A stretch of 64,000 nucleotides of DNA from Lepisosteus oculatus (GCF_040954835.1 NC_090709.1:44462490-44526489); one strand, 5' to 3'. Shown: positions 21,990 through 33,537, numbered from the stretch's first letter. Numbers and translations: made by a program. Notes: generated by a model from the sequence alone, not told the origin.

Positions 21990-22536
21990 TCATGTACAGC
22001 TTAACACTCCTCGGTCTCAGTGAAAGTGATACACAAAAATTTCAGGAGATTAATTTGTTTTTAAAGGAAAATCACCAACAGTGGCCAAGATCTACTGGAG
22101 TTTTTCATTCTATACTGCGATTTCTGTAGGGTACTCTGTGAAAATACGAGTTTTGACGAGAAGGGATGGACATATAAGGTCAGAAGGCTTGGGGAATTGA
22201 ACTTTAAGGTGAAGACTGCGGGTTCAGTAGCAGCAAAACCTGATCAGTATCAGTTGACTCTGATATACTTTGAAAATGAACTTGGAGATTTAGAGTCAGA
22301 CGTGCTACCGTTGCACCATGGGGTACTTAATTAAAAAAAATAGAAAAACAGTCAGTGTTCCTGGATCTGTTATTGAGAACAACACCTGCACTTCAGCTGC
22401 GCAGGAAGAATAAAATGTGGTCTGGGATGAAGAGACTCTCTTCAGAAGAGCGGCGCTCCTCACAGGAGGAAAAAAAATCTTTTTTTTGTGAAGCTGATTT
22501 GTCTCCTTTGGGGAATTCAAATGAGCTGGAAGTTGT

Positions 22537-22608
22537 GACCTTGTGGTGCAAAGGTAGTGTGTCTGACTAAAGATCAGAAGGCTGCGTGTTCAAATCACGT
22601 TGAGGTCT
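22537..22608 (+). tRNA. tRNA-Trp body with AAA anticodon
   Basis: GACCTTGTGGTGCAAAGGTA and GGCTGCGTGTTCAAATCACG follow vertebrate tRNA-Trp(CCA). The acceptor stem GACCTTG/TGAGGTC pairs with wobbles, and the anticodon stem TCTGA/TCAGA is perfect. The loop reads CTAAAGA, giving anticodon AAA (Phe codon UUU), where Trp has CTCCAGA. Several CpGs of the standard gene are TpG here. The discriminator is T and a TTTT follows. Could be a pseudogene or a transcribed anticodon variant. Confidence 0.75.
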
Positions 22609-23369
22609 ACTTTTAGTTTTTCAGGTTCTGCTCGTCCTGAACACAGAATTCACACCATGCAGTTGAGTTCTATCTGTACACCACATAGATAATCTAAACA
22701 AAATAGAGCCCTACTGGACATACAGTTAGGATCTCACACAGCGAATACCCTTGAACACAAGAGAGAAGGCACAGTTCACATCTGCGAAACATCACATCCG
22801 TCTTTAGAGACAGCTACATCAGAGAATGGAATCCCGGAAGTTTCAAATAACTTCTTTTAATACAGGTTCTTCTTTTAATACAATACAAGCAAACCTGAAA
22901 GTTAGGGAGTTTCCGGACACTTTTGTTTTATTAAAAAGTGTCTGAAGCCTGAAAATGTAATTTGAAAAAAAAAAACGCTATTGGACATTAGCAGGTACTT
23001 TTTGTAACAATTTGCTATTTCATGCTGGAAAACAAAGGAAACAGACCCAATGTTTGCTTTCAGGTGCGGTTCATTACATAATAGACATCTATTACTGAGG
23101 AGCTTGAATAAAATTTACACGAGCCAGGTAGAAGTCGGACCTACAATCTTGTGATCCAAAATCAGAAGAACCTTGTCGCCCTTGGGAGATGTCAAACGCA
23201 TTGGACATGAAAAATGCCAGATAAAAGCCAGTTCTCTTCGTTTCTCAGTGTCGGGGCTGCTACTGTATGTAAAAGAGGCAAATTGCTCTGAGAGCAGGTT
23301 CAGCACTTTCTGAACGCAGATGTCTCAGAGCGGTGTGTCCAAGTGGCTGTAAAAGGTGATGGTGGTCCT
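22609..23369. other. No gene recognised
   Basis: AT-rich with an A-run near 22968. No feature identified. Confidence 0.5.
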
Positions 23370-23443
23370 GTCACCGTAGCTTATTTGGTTAAAGTGCCTC
23401 TTTATTGAACAAAAGAACTGTGATTCAAATCCCAGCTGTGTCT
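23370..23443 (+). pseudogene. tRNA-Thr-like, decayed
   Basis: GTCACCGTAGCTTATTTGGT, TAAAGTGCC and GATTCAAATCCCAGC follow the tRNA-Thr(AGT) body. The anticodon position aligns to ATT, and the anticodon stem no longer pairs. Two mismatches in the acceptor stem. Confidence 0.6.
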
Positions 23444-23677
23444 TTCTTCCTATCTTGTAGTACAGAACGTACCATTTTGGGCACTCACAAAGGGCTTGAT
23501 TTCGTTAAATGCATGTGTTCATTTCCTTTCTGGAAAACTTGTTTTTGATGAAATTCACACAGCTTGCGAAACATGAAATTCAGTTCTTGGTTATCAGTGC
23601 AGAAGAAATATTACCGGCTAGCAAAATAAACGGTAAGAGATTTTTTTTTTTGATTCGAGAAGAGACTCCACCAGTCA

Positions 23678-23751
23678 GTCTCTGTGGCGCAATCGGTTAG
23701 CGTGTTTAGCTATTAACCGAAAGGTTGGTGGTTCAAGTCCACCCAGGGATG
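23678..23751 (+). tRNA. tRNA-Asn (ATT)
   Basis: GTCTCTGTGGCGCAATCGGT and GGTTGGTGGTTCAAGTCCAC match tRNA-Asn closely. The anticodon is ATT rather than the usual GTT. The anticodon stem TTTAG/CCGAA has one mismatch and one wobble, and acceptor G1-T72 is a wobble. T arm and box B are good (GGTTCAAGTCC). Possibly functional if A34 is converted to inosine, but more likely a decaying gene. Confidence 0.8.
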
Positions 23752-24429
23752 GGTTTCTTCTGTGATGTAAACATTGTTTTCACATAGGTCGATTGGATTT
23801 CTCAGCTAAACCATAGCCATTTTAATATTTGTAGGAAATGTGACTGTTCAACACTTGTCAAAAATGTCCAATAATGCCCAACATCGCAACTCCCCAGAAA
23901 ACCATATTCACCCAAGAAAAATGATCGTTGAATCGTCATTTATACTCCCGTCACATCCTCTGCTGAAATATTTTAAAAATACAATGCAGATTTGTTTGAG
24001 AACTTGACAAGCATTGTTTTGTTAGCACTGTGCAGTTGGATTTTGATATTTTGACATATTTACCTTAATTTTAAACTGTAAATACTGTACAATCTATTGT
24101 AATTGTGTTGTAATATTAAAATATGTTAGCTGAGGATGCAAAGGGGTGAAAGGGAAAGGTCAGAGGGTACAGTAACAACAAGGTTAGGATTGGTGGAGGT
24201 GGTAGGGGTGTTGATGGTTTTTCTCTGTAGAGGATGATTGAGTTTTTTATCCTTCTCTGAAGTGAGAAACTGGAAGAGTGCAGTTGAGAGATCTGATGAG
24301 GTTAGTTATAAAAGGAAGTTGATGTGGAGCTGTTAGCCGTAAGAATTCCTTAATGTCTTTGATGTTGTCATCAAAGATAAACTGCAGTCAGCAAAGATAA
24401 AAAGAAAATTATCTTTGCATACTGCCCTG

Positions 24430-24545
24430 TCTTTCTAACACCTGAAGAAGGCTCCACGGCCAACACGTCGTGTTTCCTTTCTTCTCTTTTCAGCATGGAA
24501 TAACCCTTTACTTGTTCCTTTGCAGCCTACGCATGCTGACGCAGC
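24430..24545 (+). repeat. Dispersed repeat with CCTGAAGAAGGCTCCACGGC core
   Basis: Runs from ACACCTGAAGAAGG through CTTTCTTCTCTTTTCAGCAT to TTGCAGCCTACGCATG. Related copies form the hairpin at 28.5 kb. Family not identified. Confidence 0.6.
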
Positions 24546-26461
24546 TACTCACCTGATATTTAACATTCCTATAATCACAACTATGAATGTCCACTGTGGG
24601 TATTTTTTCCATGATTATTTATTCTGTCATTGAAGCATATTTTATGTCATACCGAAGTGTCATAATCATCGAAAAAAATTGTTTTTCATTTAGAAAGTCA
24701 GAAAATGATAAATCACTATGAATTGCATTTAGCCTGTTCTGATCTAGATTTTCTATATACTTTAACATGCCATGTTCACAATGTCACAACTCAGAAATGC
24801 AACAGTGAAGTGTTGTAATTACCAATGTACATAGTGTCGGAACATTGAGATGTTTTGGTAATGAGGAAGGAGGGACATGCCATGTTCACAGGGTCATATT
24901 TGAAAAAATGGTACTGTAAAATTTCCTAAAGTTCAGGATTTTGATAGTCTGTTCCATTGTCTCTCACACCTCAGTGTCATAATTTTTAGATGTTTTTATA
25001 ACCAGGGGGTAGGTTTATAGCAAGAAGCAGAAAGTGCCATCACCCGTTGCTCATCCTCGGTTAACCATATATTCTCATATGCCATGTTCTAAATGTCCCA
25101 TTTATATTAAAAAGTTCTTGTAAAATGCAAGATTTTAAGACTTTTGATGATCAGAAGGTAAGGTCGTGGTAAATATGCAGAAAGTGCCTGTGAACTTATG
25201 TTTTGCCTTTGTCTTATTTACTTATTGTGTTTGTGTTATTGTGAGTTTTGAAAATTGGTTTACAATTTTCTGAAATGTGTTTCACACAAAAATTATATTT
25301 GGATAGTCACTTACATATTCCCCTTTACTGAGGATAAATACAGTAATCCATCCCGATTAGTACTTTTAAAAATTACTGTAAAGAGCCATCTACAGGTGAA
25401 AGGCGGCATAACATCACAGCAGCAGCATTTAGGGCAGAAGAAGAAGCTGGCGAATAAGAAGCCAGATTCAGCCTCGTTAATGCAATACCATTGGGTGAGG
25501 TGGAAAAATATTTCTTGCTCTGAATCCTAACATTTTTATAGGAGGTGTTCTAGTACTTCTTGCCTCAGATAAAACTACCAATACACTTAATTTCTACTCC
25601 ATCAATATCAGCAGCGTTATCGGTACTGAGTCCTAAATGTACGTCCTGTCATCATATAAAATGTCAAAAGTTTTGACTGCATTCAACTGATCAAATTTCT
25701 CTTCGATGACAGTTATAATGTTATCCAAAATACATCCGAAACAAATTTGCACTGTTTTTTTTTATCCAGAAGAGCATCATCATGAGACTCAAAACATACC
25801 TGTTTTTTCTTCTTTCCAGGAGGAAGGATTGTTCAGATGCAAACATTGGTCCAAAATCAATGTACTCTCCTATCGCTGTTGCTTCTTTAAATCCTTCATT
25901 TGAACGTCGATATTGAGGGTTGATATCGTACAAATTGTAGTTTTCTTTTAAAGCAAATTATATTAAAATATGATCCTCTGTTATAGTTGTCTTGGAAGTT
26001 TCGGAAGGTATAATAGACCCCCTTGTGCCCTCAGCTAAAATATGATAAAATACAACAAAATGTATTTACATAGAACAGCATTTATGGTTACATGTATATT
26101 ACAATTAAGATAAATATACAAAAGTATTAAAATACAAATGTACAGTCCTAGCATAATCATGCTGTCCAATTGTCTTTTTTGCTTGTCAAGTTCTCCAAGA
26201 AATCTGTGTCGTAATTTTAAATATTCTAACTAAGGATGCATCAAGAGAATTCTTCTGCTAGCCGTTCGAAGATCAAAGTCCTTACCTGAATATGATGTCC
26301 TTGAATGTTGGTCATTATTGGCCATTCCCAGTGATATTGACTTACATACTTAATTGTTTAACAAAAACATTCACATTTCTTGCAAATATCAAGTGGGTTA
26401 AGGTTTTGCTAAGAAATCCGAATAAGTAGAGATGAGGTTTACATTGCAATAATGAGAAGTG

Positions 26462-26507
26462 CATTTCTGGGTGGGCTCAAACCACTAACCTTTCAATTAA
26501 CAGAGAC
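26462..26507 (-). pseudogene. tRNA-Asn remnant, internally deleted
   Basis: Minus strand GTCTCTG joins directly to TTAATTGAAAGGTTAGTGG and ends GAGCCCACCCAG. D arm and half the anticodon arm are missing (46 nt). Confidence 0.7.
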
Positions 26508-26736
26508 TCACGTGTGTCCCTTTTCTCCATTTGCAAGCTTAAAAAAAAGAAAATAATGCTTTTTTCTTACCAGCCTGCGATATACAAGGCAATATTTGTA
26601 TTTCATCTTTCACAAGCTGTATGGATTTCATGAAAAGCAAGTTGTTCCAGAAAGAAAATGAAAACTTGCGTTAAACAAAATCAAGCTGTACGTAATCATC
26701 CATAGTGATACATTTTGTAAGACAAGACAGGAAGAA

Positions 26737-26810
26737 AAGCACTGCTGGGATTTGAACTCAGCATCTCCTGTTTAAGAGGAAAGCATGTTAACCAATTCAG
26801 CCAAAGTGCC
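26737..26810 (-). pseudogene. tRNA-Thr-like, anticodon uncertain
   Basis: Minus strand GGCACTTTGGCTGAATTGGT, then AAACAGGAGATGCTGAG and TTCAAATCCCAGC, follows the tRNA-Thr body. Box B is GAGTTCAAATCC. By alignment the anticodon would be CTT; by best stem pairing it would be TAA. One acceptor mismatch. Length 74 nt. Confidence 0.6.
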
Positions 26811-27008
26811 GTCAGTGTATCAACACCATGTCTGAGTCAGTGATTGCAGCTGACTGTCACTGGAGGACAGTTCATCGTGAACAAGTCAGCCTGCATAATG
26901 AGGGGGAAGAGACTGACTTCTGTGATGCAGTATCGACAGATACTAACCTTCTGTCCAACTGTTCTCTGCTGCATACTGGATTAGCAGGTAAATATTGGTT
27001 TCCATGCG

Positions 27009-28406
27009 TGTGGGGGGGTTTTGTGTATTTACTGGGACAATTATTAATTGTAGCAGTAAGTCACAAAATGATTCTTTAATGGCTATTAGAAAACCGACCT
27101 TGCGGGTTAACTCATTAACGCACACACACAGATACTAATACACTTATTAATACATAAAATGTGCATATAAACATAACAGATCTTAAGAGTGTGGGTTAGC
27201 AGAATACAAAAGGTATATATTAAATCATGAAGAGTTCCAAACCAAGAGGGACATACATTCAGTATATCATTCATTTAGACCGTTTCATAAATGAACTTGG
27301 TTATAACTTCTACATTAGATACTCAAAACAAGTACATAACTCTTAGGAATTAAATTGATATCAACTGGTTGGGATAACAATTGAATTCTCGAGCAGTAAT
27401 GCAGTGAAGTAATAAGTGAATACTCATCCAATCTCTGGGGATTCAGATCTCCTGCTGACTCAAAGAAACAGTTGCAGGCTGTTGCTGTCCAATCCGCACT
27501 CTCTGGCTCGGTGCCAGTGCGGTGCCTGTTGCCTGTACTGTGCGGCTTGCGATGGTGCGCTGCAGATGCTCACTGACCGGCTAGTTAGTGTTGGCTTTAA
27601 CTAGCAAAGTTTGTGCACAGGAGAAAAGATGACTGTGGGTCCCAGCAAGTCAGGAAGAAGACCGGTTCGTTCCTGATGAAGCGCTAGTTCTGAATAGTGA
27701 TTCAGCTGTCCACAGTTCCGACCTGTTCACGAGGCCTGCTACTGGTGCTAACCTCAGGTGGATCCTCTGGTTACTCTCTGGCAACCTCCGCTCTTGACTC
27801 TTAGAACAAAGGAAAGTTCTGGCACTCGGACACACTGGCCGTTCCGTGGTTGTCCAGGCTGAGTCTCAGGATGGTCAGGAGGCGCTCTGCGAGAATGTCC
27901 TGCCCTTGGGAGCCTTCTGCTCCTGGGCCGTCCTGCCCTGGAATTCTCCTTTGAATTCCCTTTAGAAAAGTCCACAGAATTCTCCTGAATCTTACTACAG
28001 GCTCTCTGTGTTTCCTGTTTTTACCTGGAGGAACTTCAGCTCGTTGATTGGCTGAAAGTTCCATGGGCATGAGAGTCCCACGTGGGTTACACGGCCCTAC
28101 CAGTCCCTGATTGGTTGATCAAGGTGAGATATGAGTCATTTACTCCTGACACCTAGGAATGCAGTCCAGATGTCCATCTGGCACTCCCTAGACAGATAGG
28201 CGCCAATGGATGACCATTGATCATGATAGCCAGGCTTAGCTAAGTGCATCCCCCTTTGGGAGCTGTCCCTTATCAAAGGAAACCTTAAATCAGCCTGCAT
28301 GAATAGTTTCTCTGTAGCTGCACCACAGAGATGAACAGAGATGGGGCCTCATTTGGGAAGGCTCAGAACACTTAATTCTTTCTTATTAATAAGCATCGCT
28401 GCTACA
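27009..28406 (-). mobile_element. Solo LTR, same family as the LTR element at 34.5-41.6 kb
   Basis: The minus strand begins TGTAGCAGCGATGC and matches the two LTRs to the right along its whole length, including GATGCACTTAGCTAAGCCTG and CCAATCAGGGACTGGTAGGG. It is more diverged from the two LTRs than they are from each other, so it is likely an older insertion or a different subfamily. No internal region is attached. Retroelement fossil. I did not find a clear target-site duplication. Confidence 0.85.
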
Positions 28407-28504
28407 ACACATATGCAGTTTGAGCAAACATAAGACAATAACCAAGTACCACAAACTACCAGGCATCTAGTATCATTTGCAGTTTAGGTGGGGAGCTGCA
28501 TCAC

Positions 28505-28647
28505 CATGTGTAGGCTGCAAAGGAACAAGTAACAGGTCTATTCCATGCTTAAAAGAAAAGAAAGAAAACACAACATTTCAGCCGTGGAGCCCTCACACCT
28601 GAAGAAGCCTCCACGGCTGAAATGTTGTGTTTTCTTTCTTCTCTTTT
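28505..28647. repeat. Inverted repeat with 39-bp arms
   Basis: 28551-28589 and 28609-28647 are reverse complements with one mismatch, around a 19-nt loop. The arms carry AACATTTCAGCCGTGGAG and its complement. They are two head-to-head copies of the dispersed repeat at 24.4 kb. Confidence 0.9.
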
Positions 28648-29217
28648 CATCTAGTGTCATTAGCCTTTTAACAGTTCCTGTCAAAATAAAATAGAAATGG
28701 ATAACATTCTAGAGAGAGTATGAAATACCAAGGTACAATTTAAAACATATCTCTTCCACTACAACCACAATATTTTGGAGAGATCGTTGAACCTCACTGT
28801 TCTGACATGTCCGTTAGCCTCCGTCCTGCTTCAGCAATGAATGTGGCGGGGCACATTCTGAGGGAGATGAGGTCAATCAGGTGGCAGGAAAACCACACTA
28901 TGCTTTTTTTTGAGATCCTGAAAAGGAAAGAAGGGCCATGTATATGTGTGCAGCTGGATATGTAATTGCAGGTGGCGTAGCAAATTCTGCTGAATCCCCA
29001 CTGCCTGGTGTGGACGGTAGCTGTGCATGTTGCAGCAGAATTGTGGATGTGAGATCAAGGGGGCATGTCATGTGTTTCAGCACTTCACTCCATTCAGTAG
29101 CACATGATTCCCCGAGTTCTTTGGAAGACCTGTGGACCGATCTTTCACGATGAAGAATTCCTTAAGAAGAATAGATCTCGGCCCACCATCCCAATGCCTC
29201 CGTCTCAAAACAGCAAC
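28648..29217. other. No gene recognised
   Basis: Single-copy-looking sequence between the hairpin repeat and the tRNA array. No exon identified. Confidence 0.5.
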
Positions 29218-29685
29218 CTCCCACTGCCCTTAGTCTGCAAGGCAGTCCTTTCAAGAGCGATGACAACGCCGGGACCTTTGTTGCCTATTGTACGAGCTTA
29301 ACTTTTGTGCTCATCAATTCAACGCTCTTTCCATCAACTCATCTTGTCTTTTGACGCTTCGTGTTTTGCGCTATTTTGACTATCGGCATATCGGGTGACT
29401 GCAAACACTGAAGTTCTTGCTTACGGAGTGTGGAACATTGTTTTCAAGTGATCGCTGTTCTATCATGTTGACGCCGAGTGAATCTTTCTTTGGCAACATG
29501 GGCAGGCTGACAGCAGTGCGAGCGAAAGTAATGGCAAATTTCTTGACTTATTTCTGAATGTGAATGTTCTTTAGAAAAGGGATGCGGCGTTGCTTCTCGC
29601 CCGTGTAAAGGTCACGCATTCCAGAAGTGGTTATGAGCGAACCGTTGCCGCAAGTGTTTGAAAAGAGCAAGAGAGGAAGCAGCCC

Positions 29686-29758
29686 TGCCCCGTGTGAGGA
29701 TCAAACTCAGGCCCTTCAGATAACGAGACTGATGCACTACCAATTACGCCAACAAGCC
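29686..29758 (-). tRNA. tRNA-Met body with CGT anticodon, unit 1
   Basis: Minus strand GGCTTGTTGGCGTAATTGGT then GCATCAGT, loop CTCGTTA, stem TCTGA, then GGGCCTGAGTTTGATCCTCA. Body matches elongator tRNA-Met, but the anticodon is CGT (Thr codon ACG). Anticodon and D stems pair; the acceptor has one mismatch. 73 nt. Confidence 0.78.
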
Positions 29759-30175
29759 CAGCTGCAGTACACACACTGGAAAGTTTGCCTCACGTGGATT
29801 TCAGTCGCCCGTTCCCTAATCTTTAGACGCCCTCTGCTGAATGTTGCATTTGCCTTTTGATCTCACCGATACATTTTTGGTCTGTTTCTGTTGCGAGTTC
29901 GTCTTTCAGACCTCACCTAGCACAAGTCTCTGTGGCTGAAGTGGCCTCTCTGTTTCAGCATCGTGCCCTCACTCAGCCATTTAAAATGTCACTCGGACTT
30001 CTGACATGCTGACATGAAATGTCAAGAGAGAGGGGCGGAGTGACGCTTAAGCCGGAGAGAAGATGAAAAGGGGGCGTGGCTGCGAAACGCTTGACAGCTG
30101 CACGATGCTCTCCATGCAAGGCGGGACCACAGGCTAAAGGACACCTTTCGGCACATCAAGCTCTAAGCATACACC

Positions 30176-30248
30176 TGGAGGATGTGGGAATTGATCCTGC
30201 TACCTCGCACATGCAAAGCAAGCGCTGTACCATACAAGCCAACCCCCC
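30176..30248 (-). tRNA. tRNA-Ala (TGC)-like, unit 1
   Basis: Minus strand GGGGGGTTGGCTTGTATGGT, anticodon loop CTTTGCATG region, and GGTAGCAGGATCAATTCCCA. The body is tRNA-Ala, but with changes in the D arm and a box B GGATCAATTCC. Probably weakened. Confidence 0.7.
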
Positions 30249-30448
30249 TCGCTGGGACTGATGCCTCGGCGTCACCTAGTGCCGCTTGTTCCCTTCTTGC
30301 CGGGCACAGTTCACTGCCCTTCGTCTGCAAGGCAGTCGTGTAATTGCGGCTTTCTTGACTTATTGATGAAGGTCTGACTGGACGAGCAAATGGCGCCTCT
30401 CCCCCATCCTCAAGCTCACTGACAGATTGAAATGGAAAGTGCTGCTGT

Positions 30449-30520
30449 GGCTCGTTGGTCTAGTGGTATGATTCTCGCTTAGGGTGCGAGAGATCCCGGG
30501 TTCAACTCCTGGACGAGACC
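30449..30520 (+). tRNA. tRNA-Pro (AGG), unit 1
   Basis: GGCTCGTTGGTCTAGTGGTA then TGATTCTCGCTTAGGGTGCG; anticodon AGG. T arm GGGTTCAACTCC. One acceptor mismatch (2-71) compared with the unit 2 copy. 72 nt. A CTTTTCC run lies about 10 nt downstream. Confidence 0.88.
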
Positions 30521-31275
30521 TCGTGTGCTCTTTTCCTCCTCTTCCACAAGACTGGGAACTGATATCCACATCACTTCGCAGCGTCTGCTTATGGCAAATA
30601 ATGGAATGTGACTAATGACTGAACGAGCCTGGTGAATTCTCATCACGTGGCACAATGAGAGCTTGCAGTCAGCTGTCCAAGGCGGCAACCTCATTGCTCG
30701 TTCAAAAGAACACGTACTGAAAACTCATCACCACTGTGTCGTAGATGAGCACCGCGATCGCTTGTCATGCGTCCTTACTTGGGAAATGCAGAAGCAAAAA
30801 CTGCCCTCTCTCAGCCACCGAAACGTGTGTGGCTCGCCTTGTGCTCTCTGCGCCTTGCATATTTGTGGAGCTGTCTGCTCTTCTTTCTGTTGAAGTAATC
30901 AAGTTACGGGGCGTCCTGCAGCCTATGATGTTCTCACTGAGAGCTTTCAAGATTTGAAGGAAAACTACGAGCTTGATGGCTCAAGTCGAACGAATGTGAT
31001 TGTTAAGCAATCGATGATCAAAAGCACGTCTTCTAACAATTCGTGAGAGTATTATCAGCACTGTTTTCACTCGGATATACTTTTCACTTGCTAAGCTGAC
31101 AAATTGGACGAGAAAATGCCGGAGACGCACTCAGTGCAGACTGAGGTTGGGAAGGAGGTGTGACCCTTCAATGCTTGACAACTGAAGGACATTCTCTCCG
31201 CAACAGAGGAGCACCTGTCAGAAGTCGCAGAGGCTAAATGAGAGCACCAGGCTTCCGGAGATCCAAACTCAGACC

Positions 31276-31348
31276 TGGAGGATGCGGGCATCGATCCCGC
31301 TACCTCTCGCATGCTAAGCGAGCGCTCTACCATTTGAGCTAATCCCCC
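31276..31348 (-). tRNA. tRNA-Ala (AGC), unit 1
   Basis: Minus strand GGGGGATTAGCTCAAATGGT then AGAGCGCTCGCTTAGCATGC; anticodon AGC. T arm GGGATCGATGCCC is the standard tRNA-Ala form. Acceptor GGGGGAT/ATCCTCC pairs with one G-T. Likely functional. Confidence 0.9.
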
Positions 31349-31872
31349 TTGCTTCAGGTTTCTCGGCATCATGTCTTACTGCCTCTGCCCCTCTTACCGG
31401 GCACCGCCCACTGCCCTTGGTCTGCAAGGCAGTCCTTTCAAGTGAGATGACGACGCTGGGACCTTCGTTGCCTATTGTACGAGCTGAACTTTTGTGCTCA
31501 TCAATTCAACGCTCTTTCCATCAACTCATCTTGTCTTTTGACGCTTCGTGTTTTGCGCTCCTTTGACTATCGGCATATCGGGTGACTGCAAACACTGAAG
31601 TTCTTGCTTACGGAGTGTGGAACATTGTTTTCAAGTGATCGCTGTTCTGTCATGTTGACGCCGAGTGAATCTTTCTTTGGCAACATGGGCAGGCTGACAG
31701 CAGTGCGAGCGAAAGTAATGGCAAATTTCTTGACTTATTTCTGAATGTGAATGTTCTTTAGAAAAGGGATGCGGCGTTGCTTCTCGCCCGTGTAAAGGTC
31801 ACGCATTCCAGAAGTGGTTATGAGCGAACCGTTGCCGCAAGTGTTTGAAAAGAGCAAGAGAGGAAGCAGCCC

Positions 31873-31945
31873 TGCCCCGTGTGAGGATCAAACTCAGGCC
31901 CTTCAGAAAACGAGACTGACGCACTACCAATTACGCCAACAAGCC
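31873..31945 (-). tRNA. tRNA-Met body with CGT anticodon, unit 2
   Basis: Same as the unit 1 copy, with loop CTCGTTT. The anticodon is again CGT. Confidence 0.78.
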
Positions 31946-32362
31946 CAGCTGCAGTACACACACCGGAAAGTTTGCCTCACATGGATTTCAGTCGCCCGTT
32001 CCCTAATCTTTAGACGCCCTCTGCTGAATGTTGCATTTGCCTTTTGATCTCACCGATACATTTTTGGTCTGTTTCTGTTGCGAGTCCGTCTTTCAGATCT
32101 CACCTAGCACAAGTCTCTGTGGCTGAAGTGGCCTCTCTGCTTCAGCATCGTGCCCTCACTCAGCCATTAAAAATGTCACTCGGACTTCTGACATGCTGAC
32201 ATGAAATGTCAAGAGAGAGGGGCGGAGTGACGCTTAAGCCAGAGAGAAGATGAAAAGGGGGCGTGGCTGCGAAACGCTTGACAGCTGCACGATGCTCTCC
32301 ATGTAAGGCGGGACCACAGGCTAAAGGACACCTTTCGGCACATCAAGCTCTAAGCACACACC

Positions 32363-32435
32363 TGGAGGATGCGGGAATTGATCCTGCTATCTCCCACATG
32401 CAAAGCAAGCGCTGTACCATACAAGCCAACCCCCC
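32363..32435 (-). tRNA. tRNA-Ala (TGC)-like, unit 2
   Basis: Same body as the unit 1 copy, with small differences in the anticodon stem (minus strand ATGTGGGAGATAGCAGG). Probably weakened. Confidence 0.68.
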
Positions 32436-32634
32436 TCGCTGGGACTTATGCCTCGGCGTCACCTAGTGCCGCTTGTTCCCCTCTTACCGGGCACAGTTCA
32501 CTGCCCTTCGTCTGCAAGGCAGTCGTGTAATTGCAGCTTTCTTGACTTATTGATGAAGGTCTGACTGGACGAGCGAATGGCGCCTCTCCCCATCCTCAAG
32601 CTCGCTGACAGATTGAAATGGAAAGGGCTGCTGT

Positions 32635-32706
32635 GGCTCGTTGGTCTAGTGGTATGATTCTCGCTTAGGGTGCGAGAGGTCCCGGGTTCAACTCCCGGAC
32701 GAGCCC
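32635..32706 (+). tRNA. tRNA-Pro (AGG), unit 2
   Basis: Acceptor GGCTCGT/ACGAGCC pairs perfectly, anticodon AGG, T arm GGTCCCGGGTTCAACTCCCG. This is the cleanest tRNA in the array and likely functional. Confidence 0.93.
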
Positions 32707-33464
32707 TCGTGTGCTCTTTTCCTCCTCTTCCACAAGACTGGGAACTGATATCCACATCACTTCGCAGCGTCTGCTTATGGCAAACGATGGAATGTGACTA
32801 ATGACTGAACGAGCCTGGTGAATTCTCATCACGTGGCACAATGAGAGCGTGCAGTCAGCTGTCCAAGGCGGCAACCTCATTGCTTGTTCAAAAGAACACG
32901 TACTGAAAACTCATCACCACTGTGTCGTAGATGAGCACCGCGATCGCTTGTTGTCATGCGTCCTTACTTGGGAAATGCAGAAGCAAAAACTGCCCTCTCT
33001 CAGCCACCGAAACGTGTGCGGCTCGCCTTGCGCTCTCTGCGCCTCACATATTTGTCGAGCTGTCTGCTCTTCTTTCTGTTGAAGTAATCAAGTTATGGGG
33101 CGTCCTGCAGCCTATGATGTTCTCACTGAGAGCTTTCAAGATTTGAAGGAAAACTACGAGCTTGATGGCTCAAGTCGAACGAATGTGATTGTTAAGCAAT
33201 CGATGATCAAAAGCACGTCTTCTAACAATTCGTGAGAGTATTATCAGCACTGTTTTCACTCGGATATACTTTTCACTTGCTAAGCTGACAAATTGGACGA
33301 GAAAATGCCGGAGACGCACTCAGTGCAGACTGAGGTTGGGAAGGAGGTGTGGCCCTTCAACGCTTGACAACTGAAGGACATTCTCTCCGCAACGGAGGAG
33401 CACCTGTCAGAAGTCGCAGAAGCTAAACAAGAGCACCGGGCTTCCGGAGATCCAAACTCAGACC

Positions 33465-33537
33465 TGGAGGATGTGGGCATTGATCCCGCTACCTCTTGCA
33501 TGCTAAGCGAGCGCTCTACCATTTGAGCTAATCCCCC
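33465..33537 (-). tRNA. tRNA-Ala (AGC), unit 2
   Basis: Same as unit 1 with two transitions in the anticodon and T stems (minus strand ATGCAAGAGG and GGGATCAATGCCC). Anticodon AGC retained. Confidence 0.85.

Larger units (their letters stand above)
18951..22100. repeat. Left copy of a ~4.9-kb degenerate tandem duplication
   Basis: Blocks shared with 23860-26510 in the same order: 19000-19190 with 23940-24150 (GATTTGTTGGAGAACCTGAC-type words and TATGTTAGCTGAGGATGC); 20810-20870 with 25765-25830 (ATGAGACTCAAAACATRCC); 20920-21060 with 25880-25950; 21090-21280 with 25990-26240. Offsets are about 4890-4945. A tRNA-Asn remnant follows in both. Confidence 0.75.
23860..26510. repeat. Right copy of the ~4.9-kb degenerate tandem duplication
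   Basis: Counterpart of 18951-22100. It lacks a tRNA-Leu equivalent at the expected offset but ends with the same kind of tRNA-Asn remnant. The stretch 24550-25250 holds CATGTTCACA(A/G) words repeated near 24770 and 24880 and no gene. Confidence 0.7.
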
